Positions 31,801-43,235 of a stretch of 64,000 bases of DNA are shown here, one piece after another. The DNA comes from Rebecca billardiae RCC1528 (lineage: Eukaryota; Haptophyta), in contig OZ251228.1 in the NCBI GenBank assembly GCA_965240325.2, forward strand, positions 2,356,001 to 2,420,000, in the 5' to 3' direction. Under the pieces are notes generated by a model. The model was not told the origin of the DNA. It saw only the letters and a list, made by a program, of their open reading frames with translations, and did not search any database. Positions within the stretch are counted from its first letter, which is position 1. Each line of letters opens with the position of its first letter. The translations under genes were made by a program, and so were the position numbers.

Positions 31801-32231
31801 AGCATCGTGAGGCCGGCTATCACGCCGTACAGCAGCGCGAAGAGCCATTCGAGCGAGCACGTCGCCAACCGACCGTGCGCGGCCGCTCGCGAGGCCACGA
31901 GCAGCGCGGCCCAGAACACGCACGCGACCGACATGAAGACGCGGCTCTCGACGTTGGGGTGCGCCGAGGTGAACACCTCGATCGGGATGTACACCATCAT
32001 GATGACGCAGAAGAAGAGCGCCATCACGGTGCACCGCCGAGGGAGGCTCTCTGCCACCTCGTCGCGCATGTAGCTCGCCTCGAGCGCGCCATCGGCAAAC
32101 TCGCCAAACCAGAGGATGCGCGCGCTCGTGTGCGAGGCGAACCGCTCACGCCCTGCCGGCTTGCGCGGCTTGATGAGCGAGCGCCCAATCGTCGACAGCC
32201 TATCCGCTGACAGGGCGTGCGAGTAGGACAT
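28881..32231 (-). CDS. Hybrid sensor histidine kinase: six TM, HisKA, HATPase, two receivers
   Basis: Exons at 32231-31152, 30945-30493 and 30311-28881, all phase 0, encode 987 residues. About six membrane segments lie between residues 65 and 255. A short coiled coil leads to the phosphoacceptor box VMHDLRSPL (His313). After intron 1 come ISDMLDFERVASGRL and the ATPase N-box NSLVSNALKF (Asn436), then VVDDGVGL. Intron 2 splits FTQVGKGQLQ from GHGGAGLGLSI, restoring the G2 box. Two receivers follow with phospho-Asp at about 643 (VIDSHMPRMSG) and 840 (VLDNQMPKLTG), each with the acidic pair and Lys present. No periplasmic sensor is evident, so the signal is probably sensed within the membrane. 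Introns are 206 bp (GTGCGCGCGC donor) and 181 bp (GTGCGCCTCG). The C-terminal 70 residues are Ser/Asp-rich. Confidence 0.9.
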
Positions 32232-32768
32232 TCTCGATTCGGGCCCGCCCAGCCCGCTGTCGGCGTGTCGGGGGGTTTTCGGCCGCAGGCCGTGGGCAGC
32301 AAGCTTCTCCAGCTTCCGCAGTCCGTCGTCAAAGTTCCAAGCAGGGCATCGTCAAGGTCTTGAGAAGATGCGCCACGGCTTGTATTAGCGGGCCTATCGG
32401 GCGAGTCAGGTACGATTGTATTGATCAATTGTTCAATATGGACATGAATCAAAGTTCATGACCTACTCATTTCGTCAGTGGGTACCGTAGGTGTCGTCGT
32501 CGTCGTAAGACGTTTTCCATCGGCGAAGAATTCCTTGCGGCTTTGATAAGTACGGCTAGGGGCCCGAACGAATATAGACCTTCGGCGCTCAAAATCATCA
32601 GACGACGACAGCATTCCCTAAGTAACAATAATGGAGCCACCAATTCCCAAGTTCAGACTTCGTCAATCACGGTACTTTGTACACTACTTTCGGCAGAGTC
32701 CGGAGCCACCCACGGTCCTGGTGGCTAGGGCGGGTCCGGACGCCCTCCACGTGTTGCGCGTCATCAGG
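32232..32768. promoter_or_regulatory. Divergent intergenic region, histidine kinase and TRAP-alpha
   Basis: 537 bp separate the two starts. The frame is open upstream of the TRAP-alpha ATG to about 32631, but that stretch precedes the signal peptide and is more likely 5' UTR. No core promoter element is obvious. Confidence 0.4.
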
Positions 32769-33712
32769 ATGTCGGCGACCACAAGGGTACTGCTGCTGGC
32801 GTGTGCAACGTCGCTGCTCGTACTGAGCCGCGCGGACGCGGACGGCGCCGGCGCTGAGGCGGAGGGTGGGGCCGAGGCCGAGGGCTACGGCGACTATGAC
32901 AGCCAGTTCCAGGCGGAGGACGCCGCGCCAAAGGTGACCTCACACCCGGACGTGAAGGTGGAGTCTGTGTTTGCCAACTTCCCGAGCGAGCGGTTCCCGA
33001 TGGGCGAGGATGCGCAGGTGCTCGTCGGCCTCGTGAACTCGGGCGGCAAGACGTTCAACCTGTCCGCCGTCACGGGCTCGCTCAACTCGCCGCACGACTT
33101 CAGCTTCACCGTGCAGAACGTGCGCACGCCGCGCATGCCGTGCGCTGCTCGCGCGCGCACACGCGCGGCGGCGCGATCGCCCACCCTCGTCGCCCCCCGT
33201 GCCCCCTTGCGCGCGGCGGCGCTCGGAACGCGGCATGCCGACCACCCGCGCAGTTCACCGTCCTGCAGCCCGGCATCGCTCTTCGGCCCAAAGACCAGCG
33301 CTCGGTGCTGTACACATTCACGCCCGACGCGCGCCTCGAGGCGATGAAGTTCCAGCTCTGCCTGTACGCCGAGTACACGGACGAGTCGGGGGCGGCGTTC
33401 ACGAGCGTGTTCTACAACGCGACCATCCCCATCATCGAGAGCTCGCGCGAAACGAGCGCAAAGATCATGTTCGTCCTCTTCCTGCTCTCGCTCATCGCCG
33501 CCGGCGTCGGCATCAAGCTCTACCTCGTCTGGTCGGCGCGCGAGCAGAAGAAGAAGAAGAAGGCGAAGAAGGCGGAGGCAGAGGCCGCCGCGAGTGTGAA
33601 GTCGGAGGACGAGATCAAGGCGGAATGGCTGGCCGGCGTGGTGCCCGGCTCCAAGAAGGAGAAGAAGGGCGGTGGAAGCGGCGGCTCAAAGCCGCGCACC
33701 AAGAAGGCGTGA
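32769..33712 (+). CDS. SSR1: TRAP-alpha, translocon-associated protein (two exons)
   Basis: Exons 32769-33119 and 33254-33712 encode 269 residues. A signal peptide (MSATTRVLLLACATSLLVLS) is followed by the acidic lumenal stretch typical of TRAP-alpha, then the lumenal domain (FPMGEDAQVLVGLVNSGGK; SLNSPHDFSFTVQN). Removing the 134-bp intron (donor GTGCGCACGC, acceptor CCGCGCAG) joins FTVQN to FTVLQPGIALRPKDQRSV, continuing the beta-sandwich to FYNATIPIIE. A single membrane span (MFVLFLLSLIAAGVGIKLYL) and a Lys-rich cytosolic tail complete the family layout. The protein sits beside the Sec61 channel in the ER membrane and helps insertion of some precursors. The ATG at 32769 is chosen because it starts the signal peptide. 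Confidence 0.9.
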
Positions 33713-34464
33713 GAGAGATCTCACGACGCTCACTTGCCGACCAGGCGGCAGCGCGACTCTTTGACTCTGCGGCAGCGTCGGTTCGAAGCGAGCCTGCGAA
33801 CATCACTCGTGGGCAGACCAGGCACCAGCGTCAGCTCGAAGGGCATCCTCGCGTGGCACGTATGGCTGCAGGCGGAACTCGTATATATGCGGGGTGGCGG
33901 TCCGGTTCGGACTGCTGCAGATCTGCCGGTGCAGCGAGTCACTGAGTCTGAGCAGCAGCGACGGCTCCGGTCCCGGACTCTGGCGACTGCTGGGCTGCGG
34001 CGACTGCGAACGGGGCACGGCGCGCCCGGCCCATTCATCACTATCAGCGCGTTCGGACTACGTTTAGTACGGTAACAGTGCGTCTGTGATCTAAATTTAT
34101 GCGCTGCGCTTCACTATATATATATATATATACCGTATACGCGGTGCCCTCACTTTAGGCTCAGCCTGGCCCTGGCAGGTCCAGGCCAGTCTGATTCACG
34201 GGGCCGCTCAGCCAGCTCATGAGTATATCGATATCGATAGGCACTAATCTAGCGATATACAATACTATACATCCGTAGGCGCTTAACAATAAATATGATG
34301 AGCCCGCGATTCATGATGAACGCAGTCGATGGTCAGCCGGTCAGGCACCAGCACGGCACTCTCAGTCTCACTAGCTGGAGAGCAGGAGAGTGGAGCGGCG
34401 GTCCCGTGGCGGCCGGCGGCCGGCGACGCGCCGTCGGTGTCGCGGCGAGACGCGGGCGGCGCGC
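33713..34464. other. Intergenic between convergent genes, with a TA tract
   Basis: This holds the 3' flanks of TRAP-alpha and atlastin. A (TA) run is at about 34115-34133, and ATATCGATATCGATA occurs near 34224. No gene is recognised. Confidence 0.55.
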
Positions 34465-36614
34465 TCAGTCCACTTTCGCGCGCTTGGCCTGGTCGGCGAT
34501 CACGCCGATGCCTTTCTGCCTCAGCGTGTTCCACACCTGCTCTGCGGCCGAGTCGATCATCGAGACCGCCGAGTTGAGGAATTCCCACTGACACTCCTGC
34601 GCGACGTTGATCATCCACATGAGGAACGCGGTGAACGCGACGAGGGCGACGTTGTAGCACGCGCTCGCCAGGCTCTCGAGCCACAGCCTGTTCATGAACC
34701 AGCCGAGCACAATGCCGAGCACCATCGCGACGGTGAGCACGATCGGCGTCTTGAACGCGCCGATCATGTTCTTCAGCCGGTTCGTCTGGTGGAAGAACTT
34801 GTGCGAGTCGGAGATCTCGGTGACGAGGTGCTCCTTGAACTTTGTCTTGAGCTCGGCCGAGCCCATGCGCTTGGTCGACTCGAACGCGTCCATCGCCGCC
34901 TGCACCGCCGCCTGGTGCGCGTGCGCGAACTGCTCGTCGCTCAGCATGCGCTTGGTCGAGCACTGCCGCTCCATCATCCGCGTGTACTGCTTGAACGCGC
35001 TCGCCTTCGCCGCCGCGTTGTTCGCCTCCGCGGTCGCGTTCACCACCGTCTTGGGCTCAGGCAGGTCGCCCGCGGCGTACAGCGCCGTGTACGACTTGAA
35101 GTAGCACAGCAGCGCCGTCGCGGTGAGCTCCTCGCCGTTGATCTGCGCGGCGCGCGGGGTGCGCCGCGCACGCAACGTGGCGGTGAGGCCGAGCGCACGC
35201 CCCGGCGGCCGCCGCGGCGGCGTCTCGGCGCGCGCGCGCGCGCGCCTTCTTGACGACGAGCCGGTCGGGTGCGAGGATGCTCTCGACCGCCTGCTGCAGG
35301 ACGGGCAGGAAGGCCGGGCGCAGCATGCTCGTGCGCCCGTCGAAGGAGGGGTCCTCGGTCGCCGAGAAGCCCGGGTGCGGCATCAGGTGGCAGTCGATCT
35401 TCTCGAAGCAGCCGTGCACGTGCTGCCGCACCTGCCTCAGCTCCGAGTGCTGCTCCTCCTTCTGTGCGAGCACCTGCGCGCACCGGCGCGTGCGGCGGCG
35501 CGCGGAGGGGCGCGGGCGCGCGCGCGAGCAGCGCGCGACGGGGCGCGCTCAGCGCGGCGGCGGCGGGCACGCGTGCGCGGCGCACCGCTCAGCGCGCGCC
35601 CCGCCGCGCGCGCCCAGCCGCGCGCCCGCTTCGCACCCCGGCCAGGTAGGCTTGGCCACCGTCGGCGCCCCACGGGTGCGAGTCGACGTGCGACCAGTCG
35701 CGCACGAGGAAGACGAGGTTCTGGAAGGGCGGCGTGTCCTTGGTGTGCCCGCCCTCGTACACCTGCAGGCTGTACTCTGTGAAGAGATGCAGGTGCTGCA
35801 GGTCGTCCTCCTGCACGGCGCCCATCACGTTGTACACCTGCGCGCACGCCGTGCCGCAGCCGCGGCCGCGCGCGTCGGCTCCCACGCCAGGCCGCGCCCA
35901 ATCGCGCGCGCGGCGCGCGCGGCGCGCCCGCCCGCCGCGTGCGGCACGCGGACCTGCACGGAGCTGAGCAGTGTGGAGAGCGCGAACACCGTGCAGTTCC
36001 CCTTCATGCTCGTCTCGTTGTCGAAGGTGCCCTGCGTGTCCATCAGCAGGACTGCCACCTCCTCGCCGTCAGCCATCGCGCGGAAGAAGGGGCGCGACCA
36101 CATCCAGATGCCCGTGGTCTCGCGCTCCTTGCCGCCACGCCACGAGAAGCCGGTGAGCGCCTCCTCCGCCGCGCCCAGCCAGCTGTCGCACTCGGGCTGC
36201 GACGTCGCGTCGCCCATCAAGTAGCGCAGGCAGAAGTCGAGGAAGAAGGACTTGCCTGCGAGCCGCGTGGCGCGCACGAGCAGCGCGCCGACGGTCGGCC
36301 GAGGGCAGGCAGCGCGGTGAGCGCCGCGCGAGACAAGTCGGCTGCGCCCGCACCGGCGGCGCGCACCGGCGGCCGCGCGCTCGTGCGCGCAGGCCGGCGG
36401 CGCGCGCACCCTTCCGGAAGGCACCCGCGACCGACACGAGCACGACGCGCTTGTCCTGCACGTCCGGGGCGGTGAGGATCTCCTGCAGCTTGTCTTCGAC
36501 GAGCAGGCCGTCGTTGTCAACGACCTGCACGGGCGCGCCGCGCGGAACATTCACGAGCACCGCGTCCCCCTCGTCGCTCGGGCTCGCCTCCGCGGCCGCA
36601 GGCGCTTCCGTCAT
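34465..36614 (-). CDS. ATL: Atlastin-type ER-shaping GTPase (five exons)
   Basis: Exons 36614-36410, 36255-35954, 35837-35637, 35473-35246 and 35142-34465 encode 537 residues (human atlastin-1: 558). Joined exons 1 and 2 give the P-loop GAFRKGKSFFLDF. Then follow RETTGIWMW (switch I), LLMDTQGTFDNETS (switch II), SSVQVYNVMGAVQEDDLQHL and the G4 signature LVFLVRDWS with YGADGG-like WGADGG. The three-helix bundle holds PEPKTVVNATAEANNAA. Two hydrophobic hairpin segments (IVLTVAMVLGIVLGWFMN; VALVAFTAFLMWMINVA) and a C-terminal amphipathic helix end the protein. Atlastins fuse ER tubules by GTP-driven dimerisation. Introns are 154, 116, 163 and 103 bp; the first three donors are GTGCGC, GTCCGC and GTGCGA. 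The fourth donor reads AAG|GCGCGC, a GC-AG intron, required to join LVVKK to INGEEL. Confidence 0.92.
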
Positions 36615-36946
36615 GATACCGCCGCCCTTCAAGCAGCGCCGCTCCGCTGGGCAGGCGGGCGCGAGAGCTGCTGCTACGGAAAGCTCCCCGGCAAGACTTT
36701 GTCCAAAATAATGGTTATTTGTCTGAGTTTCAGGCTTTTTGCGCCCGGACCAAACTACCGTGCGGCCGGACAAGGGCTTCCAGCAAGGGAACCGGCTTGA
36801 AGAGGCAACGGTCGGACCGCCAAAACCGAAAACACAAAAGCCTGACGGTGAGGGATCCGTGCGAGTCAACTTGTTGTGCCTAGCTGGTTGGGCCTAATCG
36901 GGGCCATCGCCATCGGCCCGCGAGCCCGGCTGTGCCAACTAACTGT
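36615..36946. other. Upstream region of atlastin
   Basis: This 332-bp stretch, before a transposon-like element, should contain the atlastin promoter and 5' UTR. The frame is open upstream of the chosen ATG, but the encoded sequence does not resemble atlastin N-termini. Confidence 0.45.
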
Positions 36947-38040
36947 CGGATATCCCACTGCAACAGATAGGATCTGATCCTATGGCATAGGATGAGTTCA
37001 CCAGAGCGCCAGCGGCTCAGTTTTGCGCATACGATCATCGGTGTTGCTATATCGTACACACAACTCCACCGGCTGTCGACACACACCATCTCCGCCTGCC
37101 GCCACTGCCACGGCGGTCGCGCGCGCGCGCGCGCGACCGCGCGCGCGCGCGCGATCCTATGCCATAGGATCCGCGCCAGGCAGACGGCTACATAGGATCG
37201 GCATGACAGCGTCAGTTGCTCGCCCCTGGCAGCCGAGCGGCGACCCTGGGCACGGACGGCGCAGGCGAGTGCTCGCACCGGATGCCCGCGCTGCCGCCCG
37301 CACCGCCGCCCACGCCGCCAGGCGCGTTGCTGCCCGTGGCACACCGATTCTGGGGCGGGGCGAAGAGAGGGCAACCGCCATCGTGCGTGCGGCCACGGAC
37401 CTTCCACGATGGTGGCGGCCGTCCTTGTGGACCACAGCCCACGAATCCAAGAGCGTGCGGGTCGAGCGTCGCGTAAATCGACTGCGGCATACGCATGGCG
37501 TGTCTACAGGTGCGATACCATCCACGCACGCGGCATGGCAAGATGTTCCGGCTACCTCCGAGGCTTGCTCAACATGCGCGCCGATGCTCGATCGCAACCA
37601 CCTGACGACGCGAGCGACCCGCAGCGGCTTGCGCACGCAGCCCCGGCGTGACGTACAATGCCATGCTTGGCGAGGACCAAAACGCATTGTGGATGAACCT
37701 CGTACGGCTCCGGTCGAACACAGTGAACCGCGATGTGTGAGCATCAAGCTGGGTGTCATCTACAAGTGCCACATGTCGGTCGGCGTTGCCGCCGTGGAGT
37801 CGCAAGGCGGCAGCGACCGCGACGGCTTCACGCGCTCCATCCGTGGAGCCCAAAACATGCGGTGGTGGTCGAAAATCACAACAAGCTCGCTCTGGCGGAT
37901 GGTGGCGACACTGCTACCGACCCCTAGGTGCAGTCGTACCATTCGGCAACATGAGAAAATGTCGTCTGCTGAGTCGTCCCTGGGGCCATCCTATGCCATA
38001 GGATTGAATCCTATGGGATAGGATCGCAGTGGGATATCCG
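36947..38040. mobile_element. 1.09-kb element with terminal inverted repeats
   Basis: The ends carry CGGATATCCCACTGC (36947-36961) and its exact complement (38026-38040). Just inside both are clusters of ATCCTATGGCATAGGAT-type palindromes (36977-36993; 37988-38024). A further copy of the palindrome is internal at 37152-37170. CTGT flanks both ends (36943-36946 roughly, and 38041-38044), a possible target duplication. Internal frames (332 codons on plus, 200 on minus) show no transposase motif. It is probably a non-autonomous DNA transposon. Confidence 0.75.
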
Positions 38041-38091
38041 CTGTGTGCAACATAAGTCATAACTGAGTTATTAACTCGTGTGGGACGCGTT

Positions 38092-38131
<40 letters not shown>

Positions 38132-38137
38132 GTGTGC

Positions 38138-38179
<42 letters not shown>

Positions 38180-38664
38180 TATAATATATATATATATTAT
38201 ATAATATGCCCCCGCGGGCCGCCCGGCCGGTGTCGTCCATGGACGACGACTCGGACGACGAGGATGCGCAGCAGTCGGGGGCAAAGCGTACCCTGCACGC
38301 CGCAGCAGCGCCAGCCGCCGCCAGCAAGCCAGCTGAGCAGAGCGGCAAGCGCGCACGCGGCCGCGCAGGGCACACGGGGACGACTACATCACCGCCGGAT
38401 CACCCGCCAGGGCCCAGCGGCTGAGACGGCCGTCTGACATCCGGACCTGCACCCTCGCCCTCGCTCGGGGCACAGCAGGTCCATGCGAGCCGCGCAGCGC
38501 AGGTGGATCGCGCTCCAGCAGCTCAAGGCCGCGCTCAAGCCATTCGATCGCGGTTCAGGCTATGCTCTGCCACCAGCGCCGACTTCGTGTCGACGATCGG
38601 GCACTGCCGACGACGAATCAGGAGACCTGCGCCGTCCTACCTGTGTCGTTAAATCATAGAATGA
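38041..38664. repeat. TG and TA microsatellites plus unassigned sequence
   Basis: A (TG) run covers about 38094-38130 and a (TA) run about 38142-38175, followed by AT-rich sequence to 38205. The remaining 450 bp encode no recognisable product. Bases 38604-38660 (ACGAATCAGGAGACCTGCGC onward) are a diverged copy of the repeat at 50540-50600 and 50985-51035. Confidence 0.8.
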
Positions 38665-38985
38665 GTCTGCAGGCCGACGCTTGACCGATGCTGCCAGTCA
38701 TGCCGAGCCGGAGCGGCAGCCTGGCAGCCGGCGCGCTGCAGTCATCGGCGGACTCAAGTGGCACGCTGACCAGCTTTCATGAGACTGTGTGGCTGCATGA
38801 ATGCGCAGCGGCGGCGCCCGGCCCGCGCCTGCGATCGAGTGGTCAGTGGCGGCCGTGCGGGAAGTCGGCCCGAGTTGCCAGTTGGTTGCTGCCGCGGAGC
38901 GAGGCCGCACAGCGAGCGAGCGGGGCCCAGGCGCCCAGCAACCTCGTCCGTGTCACTCATCGGCTCACTGAGACTTCACGGCCGC

Positions 38986-40023
38986 TCACCGTCCTTGCTC
39001 ATCGCCATGAACGGTGCTGCTCGGGCCCGTAGGCCGTACCCGCCTGGCCATCACCACAGGTCGTACATGTGACGGCGTCGTTACGACGCTGGCTGTGACC
39101 AGTGGCGGCAGCTGCGATCGCGGCCGCCGCGCTGCCACAACGTCCGAGGCAGTGGCTGTGCTGCTGGTGCGCTTCCGCTGTCGCTTGGCGGCGCTCACTT
39201 CTTTGGTGGTCACGACTTGCTCCAGCCCGCGCTTGTGCGCACCACTCCGAAGGCGCTTCATGCCGGCCAGCATGTGCGCAGCGCACCGGCTGGCGCGCGC
39301 GTCGCCCGGCATGCCGTACGAAGGCTGCTTGGTGCAGCCGACGTGATCACACGTGGGGCTCCTCACGTCGACCATGCCGGCCAGCTTGTGCTCAGCGCAC
39401 CGGCTGGCGCGCGCGTCGCCCGGCATGCCGAATGAAGGCCGCTTGGTGCAGCCCGCGTGATCACACTTGGGGCTCTTCACGTCGACCATGCCGGCCAGCT
39501 TGTGCTCAGCGCACCGGCTGGCGCGCGCCTCGCCCGGCATGCCGAAATAAGGCACCTTGGTGCAGCCCGCGTAATCACACTTGGGGCTCTTCACGTCGAC
39601 CATGCCGGCCAGCTTGTGCTCAGCGCACCGGCTGGCGCGCGCGTCGCCCGGCATGCCGAAATAAGGCACCTTGGTGCAGCCCACGTGATCACACTTGCGG
39701 CTCCTCACGTCGACCATGCCGGCCAGCTTGTGCTCAGCGCACCGGCTGGCGCGCGCGTCGCCCGGCATGCCGAACGAAGGCTGCTTGGTGCAGCCGACGT
39801 GATCACACTTGGGGCTCTTCACGTCGACCATGCCGGCCAGCTTGTGCTCAGCGCACCGGCTGGCGCGCGCGTCGCCCAGCATGCCGAATGAAGGCCGCGT
39901 GGTGCAGCCGGTGTGATCACACTTGGGGCCCTTCACGTTGACCATGCCGGCCAGCTTGCGCGCAGAGCACCGGCTGGCGCGCGTCGATATTGACCACCCT
40001 GGGTCGACCGAGGCCACCGGCAC
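38986..40023 (-). CDS. EsV-1-7 repeat protein, locus 2 (six repeats plus a half), 5' end unresolved
   Basis: The frame encodes about 345 residues: a short lead-in PVASVDPGWSISTRAS, a half repeat (RCSARKLAGM), six full C-x4-C-x16-C-x2-H repeats of 38 residues, and a basic tail (KRQRKRTSSTATASDVVAAR) that looks like a nuclear localisation signal. No ATG precedes the repeats in frame; the frame stays open upstream through PPPSPTPSALGRRALAV. Either an upstream exon supplies the start or the copy is truncated. The lead-in, repeats, tail and about 300 bp downstream are shared nearly unchanged with loci 3 and 4. The tail is unrelated to that of locus 1. Confidence 0.75.
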   Translation of the reverse strand: MPVASVDPGWSISTRASRCSARKLAGMVNVKGPKCDHTGCTTRPSFGMLGDARASRCAEHKLAGMVDVKSPKCDHVGCTKQPSFGMPGDARASRCAEHKLAGMVDVRSRKCDHVGCTKVPYFGMPGDARASRCAEHKLAGMVDVKSPKCDYAGCTKVPYFGMPGEARASRCAEHKLAGMVDVKSPKCDHAGCTKRPSFGMPGDARASRCAEHKLAGMVDVRSPTCDHVGCTKQPSYGMPGDARASRCAAHMLAGMKRLRSGAHKRGLEQVVTTKEVSAAKRQRKRTSSTATASDVVAARRPRSQLPPLVTASVVTTPSHVRPVVMARRVRPTGPSSTVHGDEQGR

Positions 40024-40138
40024 GGCAAGAGCCCTCCTGCCCAGCGCGCTGGGTGTTGGCGATGGCGGCGGCTGCGACCTAGTCGGGCCGGGCGGGGGGG
40101 GGGGGCGGTAAGGATTTCCCGAAAAATCGGCGGCCGCT

Positions 40139-40850
<712 letters not shown>

Positions 40851-41061
40851 CGACGGGCGCTGGCGCGCCGCGAGGCGGCCGCAGCCCTCGTCCAGGCCTC
40901 GCAGGCGGACGGCTGAACGAATTTTTCCGGCGGCGCTACCATCGGCGACGGCTTCATGGGCGGTGACAGTCCTTTGGCGGGCGTCAATCTCGCCTGCCTG
41001 AGCTGTGTGCGTCTCTTATTCTTAGTAAACTGTACCTCTGAAAATCGCGGGACTGTGGTCT

Positions 41062-41586
41062 GTGGCGGACGCGATAGGCGATCCATGCCGCACGACGGTG
41101 ATGGCCGCGCCGGGGGAGGACGCGGGACCGGAGGTGCAAGCAGGCCGCAGCTGCGATTGTTGCGTTGATGGGACGGGCGGCGCGGCGGCCAATGCGCCGG
41201 CCCATGATCCGGGCGATACCCGGATGTCGAGACCGGGGCACAAGTTCCCGAGCGGGTGCCGTAGGAGAATCAGCACCTGCTCACACGTAGCGAGCATTGC
41301 CCTTGGTCTTGTTCGCGCGGGGAGCAATCTGGCCCACAGCTTCGCGATGCTGCGCACTGTAGGCCAGGTGGTGCAGGCTTTCCAGTTCGCCGAACTCAAG
41401 AGGACTGCTCGCACTGCCAAGGCTTGGGCCTGTACCGCGGTGGTGCTCGGCGGACCTGATCCAAAGCCACAGCTGTGGTTTGACCTCGCGGGCGTACATG
41501 GCAAGACTGTATGGTCGCAAGGCCATCGATATGAACGTGTGCACGGCACCACTCTGCCATGCTTCAACTCGTCTGGGTCGAGCTGA
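41062..41586 (+). CDS. Hypothetical protein in duplicated block, copy A
   Basis: This 174-residue frame (MADAIGDPCRTTVMAAPGED) is conserved in copy B with only a few changes (SNL/INL, AVV/ALV, YERV/CERV), most of them amino-acid altering. I see no domain or signal peptide, and the opposite strand is also open. It may be a repeat-borne frame rather than a gene. Confidence 0.25.
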   Translation: MADAIGDPCRTTVMAAPGEDAGPEVQAGRSCDCCVDGTGGAAANAPAHDPGDTRMSRPGHKFPSGCRRRISTCSHVASIALGLVRAGSNLAHSFAMLRTVGQVVQAFQFAELKRTARTAKAWACTAVVLGGPDPKPQLWFDLAGVHGKTVWSQGHRYERVHGTTLPCFNSSGSS

Positions 41587-42673
41587 GGGCAATCATTCGT
41601 GCCCGGAGCATCTGTCAGGCGCGCGTGCATGCATGCGCGCCGCGCTGCGGCCCGCGGCTACAGCTCCTGTCACCTTAGCAGATATCTAATGCTGACCACC
41701 CCTTTGCGCATCCTGCAGTAGGCTGTGACAGGTGGGCCTTTCGCGACTGCGCCCATCGTCATCATGTCGCCGTGATCATCTGTCAGCAGCTGATCGTCGA
41801 GTCGTCTGCAGCTGGTCAGACTGTCCGCCCGTCCGGGCCCGGCCTCAGGATCAGGCTGCTCTCGATCGGGCTGGCGCCGAGCTCTGAAAGTGCTAATCTT
41901 CGGCTCACACGTAGTCACATATCCGGCGGCGGATGGCAGCAGTGGGAGAAACAAGTCTCACGCGCAGGCTCAGCTGATGGCCGCCGAGGCCAGCAGTGCG
42001 TCAAAATCGTCAGTATAGTAGTACAGTACGCGTAGCATCATCGTCAACGGTCAGCGACTACTCATAGTCATACTGCATCCCGTCGACTCGTCCTCAGCCG
42101 CCGCGGTTGCGCCTAGGAGCGGGCGCAGCGTCGCCCTGGCGACCTCAACTGCAGGCCAATCGCGTCGGGCGGCAGCGGGGGCAGCATGACGAACGCCAAG
42201 TCGACGAGTGCGAGATTTGCCGCTGGCGCCTCGCCCGCCGCTCGCCGCGCAGCACTCTCAGGGATGACTGCCGGCAGCGCGCGCAGCTCTGAGCTCACCG
42301 GCGATCAGCGCGCGCAGCTCATACGCGCGCGCTGACCGGTTAGCGTGCCCGCGCCCATCGCGCGGACGAGCGCGGCGTAGGCCGAGAGCAGTGCGGCTCT
42401 CCGCACGTACGTGTGCTTCGCCAAGCCCCGCGCGAGCTCGAGCTACACGCCGTGCGCAAGCAGCTCAACCGCATCACGCTTGAGAGGCACTACGCGACAG
42501 AACGCAGAGGTCGGTGAGGCTTTCAGAGCGGCGCTCACTGAGGCGGCTTGCGCAGGGCGTAGCTCGGCGAAGCGCTACTGGAGATGAATACCTGTCCCCG
42601 AGACGCAAGCCACGACATGTCTGTCAACTGGGACAGCACACTGAGGGAAGCATCAGCTGCGAGGTCAGGGTGT

Positions 42674-42952
42674 CTACTCGGCCAGACATCTGCCAGTAGA
42701 ACGCCTCGCGCCCCACCTTCGTGCCAGCTGGGCCGAGCAGGTAGCAGCAAGAGTTCGCGCAGTACGGCATGGCAGCGTCCACGAACGGCGAGAGGGTCGC
42801 CCAACCGCCATGTACTTGGGTCGACAGCTCGGGGCACGCGCTGAACGATTGGAAATGTACTTCTGCGTGAACGGCAGCTTGCGCGCCTGCTTGCCCGCGG
42901 CAGGAGCAAGCACGACGGCGGCGCACGCAACAAGGAACGTCAGCACGCTCAT
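42674..42952 (-). pseudogene. Possible secreted-protein fragment in block copy A
   Basis: From the ATG at 42952 the frame begins with a good signal peptide (MSVLTFLVACAAVVLAPAAG) and KQARKLPFTQKYISNRS, then turns Arg-rich. A neighbouring frame over the next 200 bases is more protein-like (CPELSTQVHGGWATLSPFVD, then CANSCCYLLGPAG), suggesting a frameshift near 42845. Copy B (54007-54285) has the same sequence, so the break preceded the duplication. Confidence 0.3.
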
Positions 42953-43235
42953 GGCAAATGTTTGCCGTCCTCCGCCTCGCCGCTCGCATCCGAATCGCGG
43001 CCGATTCGGCGACGTGCAGATGCCCACGATAAAGACTGGCCGCGGATGGACCTCAGGATGGAGGCCGTTTTGAACGCGCTCGCGCGCGGCGAGGTGAAGC
43101 GTGCAGGGGCGTTAGGCGCGGTGGGCCCCTCGAGGGCGTCAAGATGGACCGCGCCCAAGCGGATGTCGCCCCCTGGAGCGGCCTCTCCGCGCCGTGCGAG
43201 GCCGCGGCGCGCGGGCGGTACACGACCTCCTGTCT

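Noticed and set aside
32631-32768. Upstream ATG at 32631 as the TRAP-alpha start
   Set aside because: It would add 46 residues before an otherwise clean signal peptide, which must be N-terminal to work.
39102-39941. Plus-strand open frames across the EsV-1-7 arrays (also at 47375-48277 and 56132-56806)
   Set aside because: They are antisense shadows of the 114-bp repeats. The Cys/His spacing of a known motif is on the minus strand.
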